Source of the DNA: Drouetiella hepatica Uher 2000/2452 | GTDB taxonomy: Bacteria; Cyanobacteriota; Cyanobacteriia; Elainellales; Elainellaceae | NCBI GenBank assembly: GCA_019359505.1 | Contig: JAHHHD010000043.1 | Location: 1-42,132 of the forward strand | Direction: 5' to 3' | DNA length: 42,132 nucleotides | In this document: piece by piece, positions 25,601 through 32,149 of the stretch | How the letters are laid out: each line of letters begins with the position of its first letter | How positions within the stretch are numbered: position 1 is the first letter of the stretch | Notes under the pieces: generated by a model | Told to the model about the DNA's origin: nothing | Databases searched by the model: none | Seen by the model: the letters and a program-made list of their open reading frames with translations, nothing else | Made by a program: the position numbers and the translations under genes

Positions 25601-27268
25601 TGTAATGACGGCAATGCCCAAAGTTTGACCGTCTGCATCAGTGCCCTGACTGCGGCTGACCAGGGCGGAAACTCGCATTCCGACGGCTCCAGCGGGTGCA
25701 ACAGAGTCTTCATCGATCGCGTCTAATGTGATCGCCTGGGTTCCAATTGTCGGTTGAGCGTTGCTTCTGAGAACTTTGAGCGTTCCTCCAAAGGCAACCA
25801 CCACTTCTTTTTTGCCAATCCCATCGAGGTTTACGATCGCTGCTGCGCCTTTCCAAGCGCTAAAGGGATTATTTACGCCAGTCTGATCTTTGTATCCCCC
25901 ACTGTCGTACTTATAGTATTTCAGCGCACCGCCTGTGCTGCTGCCAACCAAAAGATCCTGGTCTCCATCCCCATCAACGTCACCGATAGTCGGGATGGCT
26001 GCTCCTCCATTACTACTGACCTGTCCGTTGTCAGCATTCAATGCTTCCTGACCGTTATCATCGTCGTAGTCTAAATCATACTCAGGTTCTCCATCAACGA
26101 CTCGATTAATTCTAACAAAATCAACTTTACCGTAGGTTCTACCGATGATTATATTATCATGACCATTGCCGACATCGCCGATGGTAACGTAGGTTGCAGG
26201 AGGGTGACCATCATCCTCGTCATAAACATGCTCATCGTCATCTTCTAGCAAGTCTTCCCATCGGAAATCATTGCCGTTATTACCTTCCAGTTGTTCTAGG
26301 CGATCGTCATCTGAACCGACCACCATATCCAGGTCGCCATCTTTATCTAAATCGGCAAAGTCAGCATTTAAACCGTTTTTTTCCCAGCCATTCGTATTGA
26401 TTTGAGTGCCGCTACCGCTGAAATTGCCATTGACTCCGTTACGCTTAAAGAAATAGACCTTGTTCCCAATTCCCGTCACCAGATCCAAATCGCCATCTCT
26501 GTCAATATCGGCAAAAGTGATTTGACGATTCCCTTGCAAATTGCTGGGATTATTCTGGATTACATCGTTAAAATATTGTGCACTTGTATCTTCGATCCAT
26601 TCTTCTGCCAGAGTGCCACGATAGCTACTGATCAGGGCTTGAGTAAAGACAGGAAATGGTTTGATATTACCTGTTGTTACGTCTAGCTGCCAGTTACCGT
26701 TACCAACAGTGGTTGTGGAAGCCGCAATATTGGCTCCAGTAAGGTGATGGAGTTTAGCAATAAATTCGATACCTATGTTTCCGGCTGCAACATTACAGGC
26801 GTATAGCAGGAGTTGAGGTATAGCATGTAGAGTATTGAGTGAAGGAGAGAACCAAGTTTGCAAATCCCAGGCGTAGCGATCGAGGGTATCCAAACTCAGT
26901 TGGGCATTACCTAAATGAAGGCAGCCAGGAGTGCCGTGAGTAAAAAGATGCAGGCTCGTAATTTCTGGATACTGCTTTAGGGCTGCGGTAATTTGGGCAA
27001 TGCCATCGCGCTTGGCATCGAGGATCAGGGTAGTTGCTCCTTCAGCAACTCCTGCGGCGAGGGTTTTGGGAAAATCTACACCAGAGTCGATCGCTACTAA
27101 GGTTTGAGTGGATCGAGGTGAGCCGTTTTGAAAGAAACTGCTCATCAGAGGACTGCTACTGGCAATGGGCTGTTCCAAGATAGTGACGTTAGGCGCGGTA
27201 GCAGGATACATGAGATAAGCTCCAGATTGCAGGATTGAATCAATGACAACTACCCTGATTGAATACAT
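16679..27268 (-). CDS. Giant secreted adhesin-like protein: DUF4347, FG-GAP, cadherin/Ig-like and RTX repeats
   Basis: A 3529-residue protein. Residues 55-215 are DUF4347, with THG (His111) and YAC (Cys158). Residues 220-490 hold FG-GAP/VCBS-type calcium-binding blades such as ADIDRDGDLDLVTG and VDGDGDQDLLVG. Residues about 510-1120 are a run of Ig/cadherin-like domains each ending NGNISFGWKGSDG-like. Residues about 1146-1653 are five cadherin repeats of about 103 residues (ENVDVNTLVA, ENIPADTVVG, ENIDANALIG and two more). A dystroglycan-type domain follows. Two low-complexity blocks (about 2040-2195 and 2425-2570) flank a globular part. Near 3050 is an SdrD-like GATIYLDANFNGLQDANEP motif. 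Residues 3343-3426 are RTX nonapeptides (GGAGADMLRGGAGRDRL). A second start, Met20 at 27209-27211, has GGAG upstream and is the better ribosome site. Type I export is likely. Confidence 0.85.
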   Translation of the reverse strand: MYSIRVVVIDSILQSGAYLMYPATAPNVTILEQPIASSSPLMSSFFQNGSPRSTQTLVAIDSGVDFPKTLAAGVAEGATTLILDAKRDGIAQITAALKQYPEITSLHLFTHGTPGCLHLGNAQLSLDTLDRYAWDLQTWFSPSLNTLHAIPQLLLYACNVAAGNIGIEFIAKLHHLTGANIAASTTTVGNGNWQLDVTTGNIKPFPVFTQALISSYRGTLAEEWIEDTSAQYFNDVIQNNPSNLQGNRQITFADIDRDGDLDLVTGIGNKVYFFKRNGVNGNFSGSGTQINTNGWEKNGLNADFADLDKDGDLDMVVGSDDDRLEQLEGNNGNDFRWEDLLEDDDEHVYDEDDGHPPATYVTIGDVGNGHDNIIIGRTYGKVDFVRINRVVDGEPEYDLDYDDDNGQEALNADNGQVSSNGGAAIPTIGDVDGDGDQDLLVGSSTGGALKYYKYDSGGYKDQTGVNNPFSAWKGAAAIVNLDGIGKKEVVVAFGGTLKVLRSNAQPTIGTQAITLDAIDEDSVAPAGAVGMRVSALVSRSQGTDADGQTLGIAVITADLSEGTWYYSTDDGANWQALPAISDTNALLLGANGRLYFMPQLNENSDNTDYEKASDGKPFFAFKVWDQTKGAVGSQFNPIGNAFSNNTAEAQLIQVNAVADAPTISNIDRSAAEGDLAIYFAKADFESRFQGEDGKSLKKIKVIDLPSDGTLKLSGANVTPGQEIDLNELDNLSFEFDENFNGNVGFTWKATDGQTYSANEASANVNIAWENDLPTISDINRSANEDNAIDFSLSDFIGSFSDPIDADPTLNKAPDLRGNSLQEIQISSLPDPISGALFLSGNAVAINQKIAAGALNGLKFIPNANFNGNISFGWKGSDGEAYANNGASINLTLFSVNDAPVVSPIATGGNEDTTIEFFDSDFISKFFDIDRDVNLNKGSLMPSSLNKIRIISLPSNGTLMLDNSVVSSNQEIGVGELNKLKFVPNANFNGYVSFSWNASDGSLYAVANSTSNITIDPINDIPTVADFNRTLDEDNTVVFAASEFINRFSDIDTDLSLNQHVTKSPRVLSKIQITDLPLTGTLTLNGAAVETNQEIATADLNNLRYVPPKDFNGSINFKWNGHDGSVYALVGATTTINLNPINDRPSDVVPSNTSVLENVDVNTLVATLATRDVDAGDTFNYGLVSGDGDRDNAAFRIAGNKLFVMESPDREAKPAYRVRVRTTDQDGLHIDRAFVIAVLNVDEDPTNLKLSRADLDENIPADTVVGRFSTEDPEGKGTFVYTLEQGIGDNDNRDFTIIGNQLRVNEAPDFEKKSSYKIRVRTADATGLSIERQFEITANDIYESPTDIHLSNDTIRENIDANALIGILSAIDSDRGNDYSYTLVSGDGDSDNELFKIQDNELVLKQSPNFEAKSRHTIRVRTTDDTGLSFTKTLNVKVQNVNEAPTNIRFSEDSVRENTEVGAIAALLTAVDPDENDSFTYRLAAGDGDNDNGSFGIRGNQLILRESPDFEKKSNYKVQVRTTDASGLTYMRAVTLAIKDINEAPTSLLLSNDQIDENVDERTVIGELSSKDQDKGDRFTYTLVNGAGSEDNNAFVIRDSQLLINDSPNFEEKSRYSIRLRTTDDGGLSDDKFLTISIRDLNEKPRVGEAIEDLTTPINEAFRFQVSKKAFKDGDGDRLTLKATLANGDPLPDWLKFDPKTKFFIGKPDLNDIDDLNIKVTASDSEGKSASQTFKLSVKEAYDAQEAKKGLSEGLDRIQTVVDSQMAKVDVPILGKLDKVTPTFIQDLKKGLEGGIGNEKGFSLKEFEKIIQKSLKPYFDRVDVKIDTSQSSKGEVELQISVGNRYNIGSIPLDIDLGLPGLLSLQSQGTVDGAFEYGLSLGIGFSKDLGFFIDTGVTELTAGLGFGLSNDFKATANLGFLQLDVQDNKPKNKKGGKEGGTYVGGEFKLGLNDLDQPSAKDDGDRLTLKELKMKSRDDKLLYADFDINPVIDLKAKTTILGSDVIPSLNFDFKVDWKAFHYSYGKPEPKQTQPMKSAEPEKPLSGKNPGNAQEKPSGNAQEKPSSGKNPGNAQEKLSNDKDLGNAQEKPSGNAQEKPSSGKNPGNAQEKPSNDKNLGNAQEKPSSGKNPGNAQEKPSSGKNPGNAQEKPSNDKDPGNAQEKPSSGKNPGNAQEKPSNDKDPGNAQEKLSNDKNPDIKKPGSVQPHPTKQETVTEIVLESKTITVELKTDVLIDRFIRLGNLPWWIKNEVRRNSSQNAFPIQDPKTRLTTKLTVDRKFLGPNLNSDLMLNGGYKDFNQKTHFDYLKRFEGESAQFLKEHRDWQAALTNGIKGDANAYKATVLKQVQNLINKNALPFGGKDLEELKNAEFSKDFDSFKNKNSLNLEIARIDLKTVTVKVTGKIEVTKTIVKQKDSVPSDKKKTPDTTDTQGGQSQEDSQEGQKPDTKKSDTKKPNSTKQEKSQEDSQGDLQEGQKSDTKKPDTKKPNSTKQEKSQEDSQGDSQEGQKSDTKKPNSTKQEKSQEDAQEDSQEGQKSDTKKSDTKKPNSTKQEKSQEDSQGDSQEGQRPDTKKPDSKKPITSDKNKTSDTTDAQGGQSQDKPNKTSDSDKKLPTATKDKAKTDTLGADKSSNAQDNKKTDLASGKSDGKTGGEAVAKKNKVEKSTIQFNNMQIDLGTFISDFAKPILTKIDEIIKPFSPIIKFLNQDTKLISELGLGSFFDQNRDNKVTIIEIGSTLARKKVDTRFLVALELIEEVTDLIGTLSKQDGNIKIDLGSHKIEFGQDKQGIVKTGNKTATLAKTDVSKQLAQSKVSSQAKNFLTKLNNIEGLQFPILTDPAAAIGLLLGQPSVDLFKYDMPDLDFGFNVHKEFSIWGPIGGLLKGEFKAKTNLSFGFDTFGLDQWKQSSYALNKSYEIFDGFYVDDLPGNELQVNASIEAGAGLNLLAVGGYVKGGIEGKVGLDLVDIGEAKGESDQKLHAISEILPRILKPQDLFNLNGEVNAFLGAEVTSFGDTVWERRFATFQLASFSVGGDNGGKTSNKYIAGATIYLDANFNGLQDANEPFTISNADATYNLQIPMEQFDTNRNGAIDPSEGRLVSLGGTDTFTYLAVETLLAAPAGYSMITPVTTLVSALVQRGLDLTQAQTVVKATLGLPPEIDLASFDPIAAIQSGDSNGVKLMTAHVQIENLIGMTTQFIRGVSKLSVVQISESVVNALLTTGNLSPGSINLSDTAQIQRLIETVVSQLQTTEPSQNWQQLLTLSASAAQVIAEGSQRVATVMTSQSLDSVLEQVSKVQYVLLKETAQDLKAAAAGTKPIAEVIAENTGSGFDAGLTNLEAPSPYGKVVGTEGRDVLRGMQGKVNVMVGYGGDDRLFGETGDDLMSGDEGNDILNGGAGADMLRGGAGRDRLMGNDGNDILVGDSGNDILIGGKGADQFRLEVPASGADQIMDFSVRQDVLEVLVSGSVNGLKVGASLTQRQFRLGAKAMDKSDRFIYNQSTGALFYDADGIGKESKQFKLAELSKGLAVTHQNIVIA
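19560..19990 (-). repeat. Coding tandem repeat, units of about 27-33 residues, Gln/Ser/Lys/Asp-rich
   Basis: Four to five units of 81-99 bp encode variants of NSTKQEKSQEDSQ and GQKSDTKKPDTKKP. The DNA shows it directly: CTTGCTTCGTTGAGTTTGGC recurs at about 19628, 19727, 19808 and 19904. The block would be a highly charged disordered linker. Unit lengths differ by whole codons, so frame is kept, pointing to in-frame slippage or unequal exchange. Confidence 0.8.
20690..21150 (-). repeat. Coding minisatellite, GNAQEKPS units (39-bp and 24-bp steps)
   Basis: Twelve copies of GNAQEK(P/L)S are separated by SGKNP or NDKDP spacers, giving mostly 13-residue (39-bp) steps and two 8-residue (24-bp) steps. 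Core DNA such as GAGGGTTTTTCCTGAGCATT is repeated almost unchanged. The result is a basic, disordered, Lys/Pro/Ser/Asn-rich stalk in the giant protein. Near-identical DNA between units implies recent expansion and probable length variation between strains. Confidence 0.85.
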
Positions 27269-27288
27269 GGCAATGTTCTATAACTATT

Positions 27289-27321
27289 GTTTAAAAAGCC
27301 TTCAGAGTAGGCTTTTTAAAC
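27289..27321 (-). terminator. Intrinsic-terminator-like hairpin just upstream of the giant gene
   Basis: GTTTAAAAAGCCT and AGGCTTTTTAAAC form a perfect 13-bp stem with a 7-base loop. The A5/T5 flanks around a GCCT/AGGC core look like a bidirectional intrinsic terminator. It would end transcripts from the 1076-residue gene upstream, but lies only 20 bases before the first start of the giant gene (77 before Met20), so it may act as an attenuator in that leader. Confidence 0.6.
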
Positions 27322-27710
27322 AGATAACAGCATGAAACATCATCTAGTAGACAGGAAAAATGAGTAGGAATATTTATTCTTTAGAAGAGTCTTAGCAGGA
27401 GCGTTCGAGTGTAAAATTTGTACTTAACTTACCCTAAAGCTAAAAGCATTAATGAACTAGGGGTTAACGTTAATATAGATGCCTTTACCTTCGTTGTACT
27501 AGGCATTTCAAGGGATTTTTGCATGCGATGGTAGAAGCAAATCGGTAGATTTACCAGTGCTATTTCTACAGAGCACGAATGTTAAATGCAACAAATTCAC
27601 TCAGTGAAAACAGGGAGACTCTAAATACAGACGACAAGAAATGCTGGTCAATCTATCTGTCAAAAACAGAGACCGAGGGCGAGTATATACATTAGGGCAT
27701 GGCAAGAACT
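27322..27710 (-). other. Intergenic leader between the two adhesin-like genes
   Basis: About 390 bases without a reading frame of note. The region is AT-rich and contains the palindrome TTAACGTTAA near 27463-27472 and a weak GCCT...AGGC inverted repeat near 27480-27508. It presumably holds the promoter of the giant gene, but I cannot point to a convincing -35/-10 pair. Confidence 0.4.
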
Positions 27711-30700
27711 TTAAGCAATCACAAAATGTTGAGGAGTGAGACTGCTAGTAGACACATTCGTTAATGTAGCGAGGGTGAAGAACGCCATGCCTGTGCCTGT
27801 GCCATCTGCATCTATCTGTATCTGCGTATCTGCCCCAATTTGCTCTATATTGATGGTTTGGCTATAGCGAGCGAAGGGTGTTTCACCTGCAAATCCAGAC
27901 TTAGTGAAGATCAGGCGCAGGTCAATTAAGTCCTCTAGGGGGTTAAAATCAGTGATGAGATCGCCTTCTTGCAGCAAATCTGTAAATACAAACGTGTCTC
28001 TGCCAATCCCCCCCGTCAGCGTATCGCTGCCCGTGCCGCCCGTAAGGACATCGTCGCCTTGGCTGCCGACTAGAATATCGTTGCCACTATCGCCGTCGAT
28101 CGCATCATTACCTTTGTCACCGCTAACACGATCGTCATTTGCTCCACCTTGCAGTCGGTCATTACCGTCGCCGCCGCTCAGATTGTCCTTACCGTTGTTG
28201 CCGTCTATACGATCGTTACCGTTGCCACCGTTCATGCGATCGTTGCCGCCCATCCCGTCATAAACATCGTTGAATTTTGTGCCCTTGAAGCGATCGTTTT
28301 TGCGAGTGCCATTAGTGCGAATTCCTGGCTTACCGCCTTTGAAACTGATTAGAGATATAGGAACGGCAGCTTCTTCGTGAATGATGGTAAGACCCAATTC
28401 ATCAGTGATACTGGCACCATTGCGATCGGTAGCAGTCACCTGCAGATTCAGCAATCCGGCATCTTGGGGCAGGGATGTACCGCTAAAGATGTTTTGTATG
28501 GAATTGAATTTGAGCCATTCAGGTAGCGAGCGACCATCTGCCAGCGTCGCTTTCAGTGTTAGCGCATCGCCTGCATCGATATCATTAAACGTGGCTGTTC
28601 CCAAGGCTAACCGGAAAGGAACTCCCGCAATTAGCTTTTGATCAGCAATCGGATTGGCAACTGTGGGAACGTTGTTAACGATGATCGCAATTTCATCACT
28701 AGCAGATGTGTTGAGGCGATCGCTAGCCGTCACTTTAACTCTGACAACTCCAGAATCAGCAGGTTTAGGGGTACCGCTGAAAGCACCTTTGGTTGCATCA
28801 AACGTGAGCCAATTGGGGAGGGCGCTACCGTCAGCACGGGTTGCTACCAAGGTAATGCTGTCATCCGCATCAACCTCTTTGAACGTTGTGAAACTGAGCA
28901 TTAAGCTGAATGGCTTGCCCGCAGTTGCAATCTGATCTGGATTTGCCGTAACCAGCATCGGTGCATCATTGGTGTTATTGACCGTTAGATTGAAGGTGGC
29001 CAAGCTGACATCTTCTTTGCCATCACTGACACTGATTATGATGTTACTATTAGTTCCAAAATGCTCATTTTTAGGCGTACCGCTGAGTTCACCTGTAGAG
29101 GTGTTGAACATTGCCCAGCTCGGTTTATTAGCGATAGAGAAAGTGAGAATATCCCCATCTACAGGAGTATCTATATCTGATGCGATAGGTATAAAGCTAT
29201 AGAGCGCATCTTCATCTACCGTGAGCATAGGGACGCCCGAAATCACAGGTGCATCATTGACTGCGGCGATCGCCAGCGTTGTAGTTGTCCCTGTGACAGC
29301 ATAAGTAACACCATCTGAGCCATTCCAGTTAAAGCTAACTATCCCATGGAAGTTCTGATCAGGCTTAAAACTAAGCTTGTCCAGTTCAAGAGCAGCAATC
29401 TTTTGATCGATCACTACATTTACGCTATCAAGTTGCAGCTTGCCGTTGCTGGGCAATGTTGTAACTTGAATTTCCTTGAGGCTGCGTCCGCCCACATCAC
29501 CTGCCTGATTCAGTTGGCTGTCGGCATCAACATCAGTAAACTGGGCAATAAAGTCTGCTGCTGCAAAGGTGGCAACTGTATCTTCAGTCCCCATCTTACT
29601 GATTGGTGTAACTACTGGGGCATCGTTAACGGGAATAACGGCGATCGCCGCTGTATCGGTAGCTATGCTAAATGCCGTACTACCCCCGTTGACGCTAGTG
29701 TCTGCCTTAATACCGTTATTGCCGCTGGTTTGATCCCAAGCACGAAACGTGATGCTGTTGGTGATCATCCCATTGAAGTGGACAGTCGTCGGCTGAAAGT
29801 AGAGTCGAGCATTGATATTCAGCAGCAGGGCGCTGGTATCAGAGACATTTTCTAAGGCAAGCCAAGTGGTGCCAGTGGTACTGTAAAACCAGAGACCGTA
29901 TGTGGCGTTAATTCCGGTAATAGCAATACCCGTTACTGACTTGGAGTCAGTATCCGTAACGTTGTTCTGTCCGGTACTGCCAATCAAGTCAACTATCTGG
30001 GAGACGAGAGTACCTACGGCACCCATAGGAGCTTGAGCATCCTCGTTAACCGAGTTAAACCGCACATCGGTATTGGCTAAGACAGGAGCACTATTAGATT
30101 GGTAGTAAAACAGATTGCCGTTATAGTCTCCGACTGCCAAATCTGGATCACCATCTCCATCTAAATCAGCAAAACTGGGACGGCTAGAGTCAAGCAGCTT
30201 AACGTAATCTAGAGGATGGTTACCGTCTGTTTGCTCGGTGAAAACGGGGACAGAGGCAGTTCCTGTATTTCTAAAGTAGTATAGCGTGCCGTCGTAGGCT
30301 CCAATTAGTAGATCCTGAGCGCCATCAACATCAACATCTGCAAGCGTTGGGCTACTATACTCTCCCACATCTATGGTATTAAAGGGATTATTGCTGCCCA
30401 TCTGTTCAGCAAAGATTGGATTAGAGGCGGTTCCAGTATTTTTGAAGTAGTGAAGCTTACCGTCAGATGTACCAATAATGGCATCTCGATCGCCATCCCC
30501 ATCAATGTCAGCAAAACTAGGTGCGGTTGCCGCCTCTAATGTCGCCCCATTGAAAGGACTGCTAGCGCCTACTTGGGGCGTGAACTGCGGGTTGGCGCTG
30601 ACTCCATTATTGCGGTAGTACAGGAGCTTACCCGTTACTTCTCCCACAATGAGATCTTGGTCGCCATCGCCATCTAGATCAGCAAAGGTAGGATTGCTAT

Positions 30701-30941
30701 TGTCGCCTACATCTACTCCGTTGAGAGGATTATTTGTTCCTGTTTGCCGGACAAATTGTGGATCTGTAACGCTACCAATGTTGCGGTAGTGAACTAATGT
30801 GCCGTTGACTTCTCCAACTAAGGCATCTAAGTCACCGTCATTATCTATGTCAGCAAAGCTAGGAGTGCTATTTTGTCCAACACCATTTTGAGTATTGAAA
30901 GGATTATTGGCATTGGGTTGGGGAAGATAAGTGGGATTCAT
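27711..30941 (-). CDS. Secreted FG-GAP / cadherin-like / RTX protein
   Basis: A 1076-residue protein with no cleavable signal peptide. It starts almost at once with five FG-GAP (VCBS-type) repeats, residues about 27-265, each with a calcium loop such as FADIDNDGDLDALVG and FADLDGDGDQDLIVG. Residues 275-430 are a domain shared with the giant neighbour (SVNEDAQAPMGAVGTLVS against EDSVAPAGAVGMRVSALV). Then come a cadherin-like unit, three dystroglycan/Ig-type domains and a block of RTX nonapeptides at about 880-1000 (NGGNGNDRIDGNNGKDNL and similar). The C-terminus ends FVIA, as the neighbour ends IVIA, consistent with an uncleaved type I secretion signal. It lies upstream of the giant gene on the same strand and probably works in the same outer layer. 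Confidence 0.85.
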   Translation of the reverse strand: MNPTYLPQPNANNPFNTQNGVGQNSTPSFADIDNDGDLDALVGEVNGTLVHYRNIGSVTDPQFVRQTGTNNPLNGVDVGDNSNPTFADLDGDGDQDLIVGEVTGKLLYYRNNGVSANPQFTPQVGASSPFNGATLEAATAPSFADIDGDGDRDAIIGTSDGKLHYFKNTGTASNPIFAEQMGSNNPFNTIDVGEYSSPTLADVDVDGAQDLLIGAYDGTLYYFRNTGTASVPVFTEQTDGNHPLDYVKLLDSSRPSFADLDGDGDPDLAVGDYNGNLFYYQSNSAPVLANTDVRFNSVNEDAQAPMGAVGTLVSQIVDLIGSTGQNNVTDTDSKSVTGIAITGINATYGLWFYSTTGTTWLALENVSDTSALLLNINARLYFQPTTVHFNGMITNSITFRAWDQTSGNNGIKADTSVNGGSTAFSIATDTAAIAVIPVNDAPVVTPISKMGTEDTVATFAAADFIAQFTDVDADSQLNQAGDVGGRSLKEIQVTTLPSNGKLQLDSVNVVIDQKIAALELDKLSFKPDQNFHGIVSFNWNGSDGVTYAVTGTTTTLAIAAVNDAPVISGVPMLTVDEDALYSFIPIASDIDTPVDGDILTFSIANKPSWAMFNTSTGELSGTPKNEHFGTNSNIIISVSDGKEDVSLATFNLTVNNTNDAPMLVTANPDQIATAGKPFSLMLSFTTFKEVDADDSITLVATRADGSALPNWLTFDATKGAFSGTPKPADSGVVRVKVTASDRLNTSASDEIAIIVNNVPTVANPIADQKLIAGVPFRLALGTATFNDIDAGDALTLKATLADGRSLPEWLKFNSIQNIFSGTSLPQDAGLLNLQVTATDRNGASITDELGLTIIHEEAAVPISLISFKGGKPGIRTNGTRKNDRFKGTKFNDVYDGMGGNDRMNGGNGNDRIDGNNGKDNLSGGDGNDRLQGGANDDRVSGDKGNDAIDGDSGNDILVGSQGDDVLTGGTGSDTLTGGIGRDTFVFTDLLQEGDLITDFNPLEDLIDLRLIFTKSGFAGETPFARYSQTINIEQIGADTQIQIDADGTGTGMAFFTLATLTNVSTSSLTPQHFVIA

Positions 30942-30985
30942 GCTGCTGACGTGAGAAAATATGGCTAGGGTAAAAACAAAACAGA

Positions 30986-31002
30986 GTAACGATCGTCGTT
31001 AC
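30986..31002. promoter_or_regulatory. Perfect palindrome, possible operator
   Basis: GTAACGA-TCG-TCGTTAC is a perfect 7-bp inverted repeat with a 3-base centre, 45 bases upstream of the start of the FG-GAP/RTX gene. Size and place fit a repressor site or a short leader hairpin. No regulator is encoded nearby. The bases from 31003 to 31323 show no gene. Confidence 0.4.
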
Positions 31003-31323
31003 CCACCTAATTGAAATATTCTCAAGAGCAAGACAATGTGTCCTCGCCTTGAAATATGGCTAGAAGTTATCTGAAGGAACTAAGCTTGAGAAGCTGAAGG
31101 CTTAGAACTCTTTACAGTAAATCTTAAGCAAATGAGCTTGATAACAGATTGCCCTATTCCAGCAACAAGATAACGACTACTCAGCAGATTTATATTTTCT
31201 TATCAAAAGATTTATATTGTGACCTATCTGTCTTCTGAAGGCACAAGGGAAGAGGAGGCAATAATCAATGAAGCAAACCATGGCAATCGTTTCTTGTAAC
31301 GGGATCAGGTTCTCAAGCTAAAT

Positions 31324-31541
31324 TGTGAATGAGCAAAAAATGTGGCGCAATTCGTAAATTGATGGCGCAATCGGTTAACGCGGCTCTAAGTAAACGTTCC
31401 AACTTCTAACAGCTTGGGATGAGCTGTGTCTAAGCGGTAGTGGCTAGAAGTGGGCTAAAATCTTGAAGCACTTGTGTATTCTGGCTTTGCAAAACTGCGC
31501 CACTCATTCGCAAATTGTGCCAAATCTTTTGCTCATTCACA
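31324..31541. mobile_element. 218-bp miniature element with Tn7/Tn5053-style ends
   Basis: The left end TGTGAATGAGCAAAA and right end (complement strand) TGTGAATGAGCAAAA are identical for 15 bases, and similarity continues to about base 46. Each end holds two copies of a TGGCGCAA-like motif at offsets 19 and 39 from the tip (31343, 31363; 31522 and 31502 on the complement), as expected for paired transposase-binding sites. The TGT...ACA tips are those of Tn7/Tn5053/Mu-type elements. There is no gene inside. The flanks TAAAT and AGTTG show no 5-bp duplication. Confidence 0.6.
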
Positions 31542-31569
31542 AGTTGACTAAACCGACCTTAGAAGCTCA

Positions 31570-31882
31570 ACGAATGATTCCCTCAGACACGGAAGTTCGC
31601 AACCTTTGTTTATATAAAGGATATGACTATGATGAGGTGCGAGAGCTTGTAAAGGCATGGGGATATGTCGGACATATTCCCTTCCGTGATGAGCACAAAC
31701 AGATCATTCATGACATTCCCAATTACAGGGCAAGACGATGGGTTGTAGAACGGACACACTCATGGATGAATCGATTTCGACGATTGTTAGTTCGTTGGGA
31801 GAAATATAAAGAAAACTATCTTGGGATGATCCATCTAGCTTGTGCATGCATTGCAATAAGAGCGATTCAGGTTTTCGGATAG
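31570..31882 (+). pseudogene. IS5-type transposase, C-terminal remnant
   Basis: The frame contains NLCLYKGYDYDEVRELVKAW, then RARRWVVERTHSWMNRFRRL and a short membrane-like IHLACACIAIRA end. YDYDEVRE and WVVERTHSWMNRFRR are the last catalytic Glu region of IS5-family DDE transposases, different from the element at 15345. About two thirds of the protein is missing, replaced on the left by the 218-bp element. Codons before about 31570 come from that element and flank, not transposase. Confidence 0.78.
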
Positions 31883-31888
31883 GCTCTT

Positions 31889-32149
31889 AATATGCCTGAG
31901 TTGAATTGGTATTGGGGATACGTTACCACGCTAGGAGTGATGGCGATCGTGGCAGTTGGTATGGTTTTCTTTTTCTGGCGCAGAGGTTGGTTCAAAAGTT
32001 TTGCAGCAGTTAGGAGTAAGAGCAAACACCTGCAAAACGTGGGAGAAAGTAGAATAAATGGCTGCAACCCTGATTTTGTTGTAGGGTCTGGCGTAAATCG
32101 GGGTGAGTCACAACACTCCCCACAATACTTCAACATCATCTCTGCTTGA
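31889..32149 (+). pseudogene. CorA-type magnesium transporter, C-terminal stub
   Basis: NMPELNWYWGYVTTLGVMAI followed by VAVGMVFFFWRRGWF matches the end of CorA transporters: the MPEL loop after the GMN selectivity motif, the second membrane helix and a basic tail. Everything before NMPEL, including GMN itself, has been replaced by the IS5 remnant. The frame then runs about 50 codons past the usual CorA end into non-protein-like sequence. It is therefore a non-functional 3' stub. A 255-base stretch with no gene follows before 32405. Confidence 0.7.

Noticed and set aside
25754-26686. Plus-strand frames opposite the FG-GAP region of the giant gene
   Set aside because: They are shadows of the repetitive calcium-loop coding DNA, with no start signals or motifs.
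31324-31541. End of a complete CRISPR-associated (Cas12k) transposon
   Set aside because: No cas12k, tnsB, tnsC or tniQ gene is in the window and no direct-repeat/tracr-like sequence was found inside; only the end-like sequences are present.
31463-31569. First part of the frame ending at 31882, read as protein
   Set aside because: It lies in the right end of the mini-element and shows no transposase similarity; the transposase homology begins about 31570.
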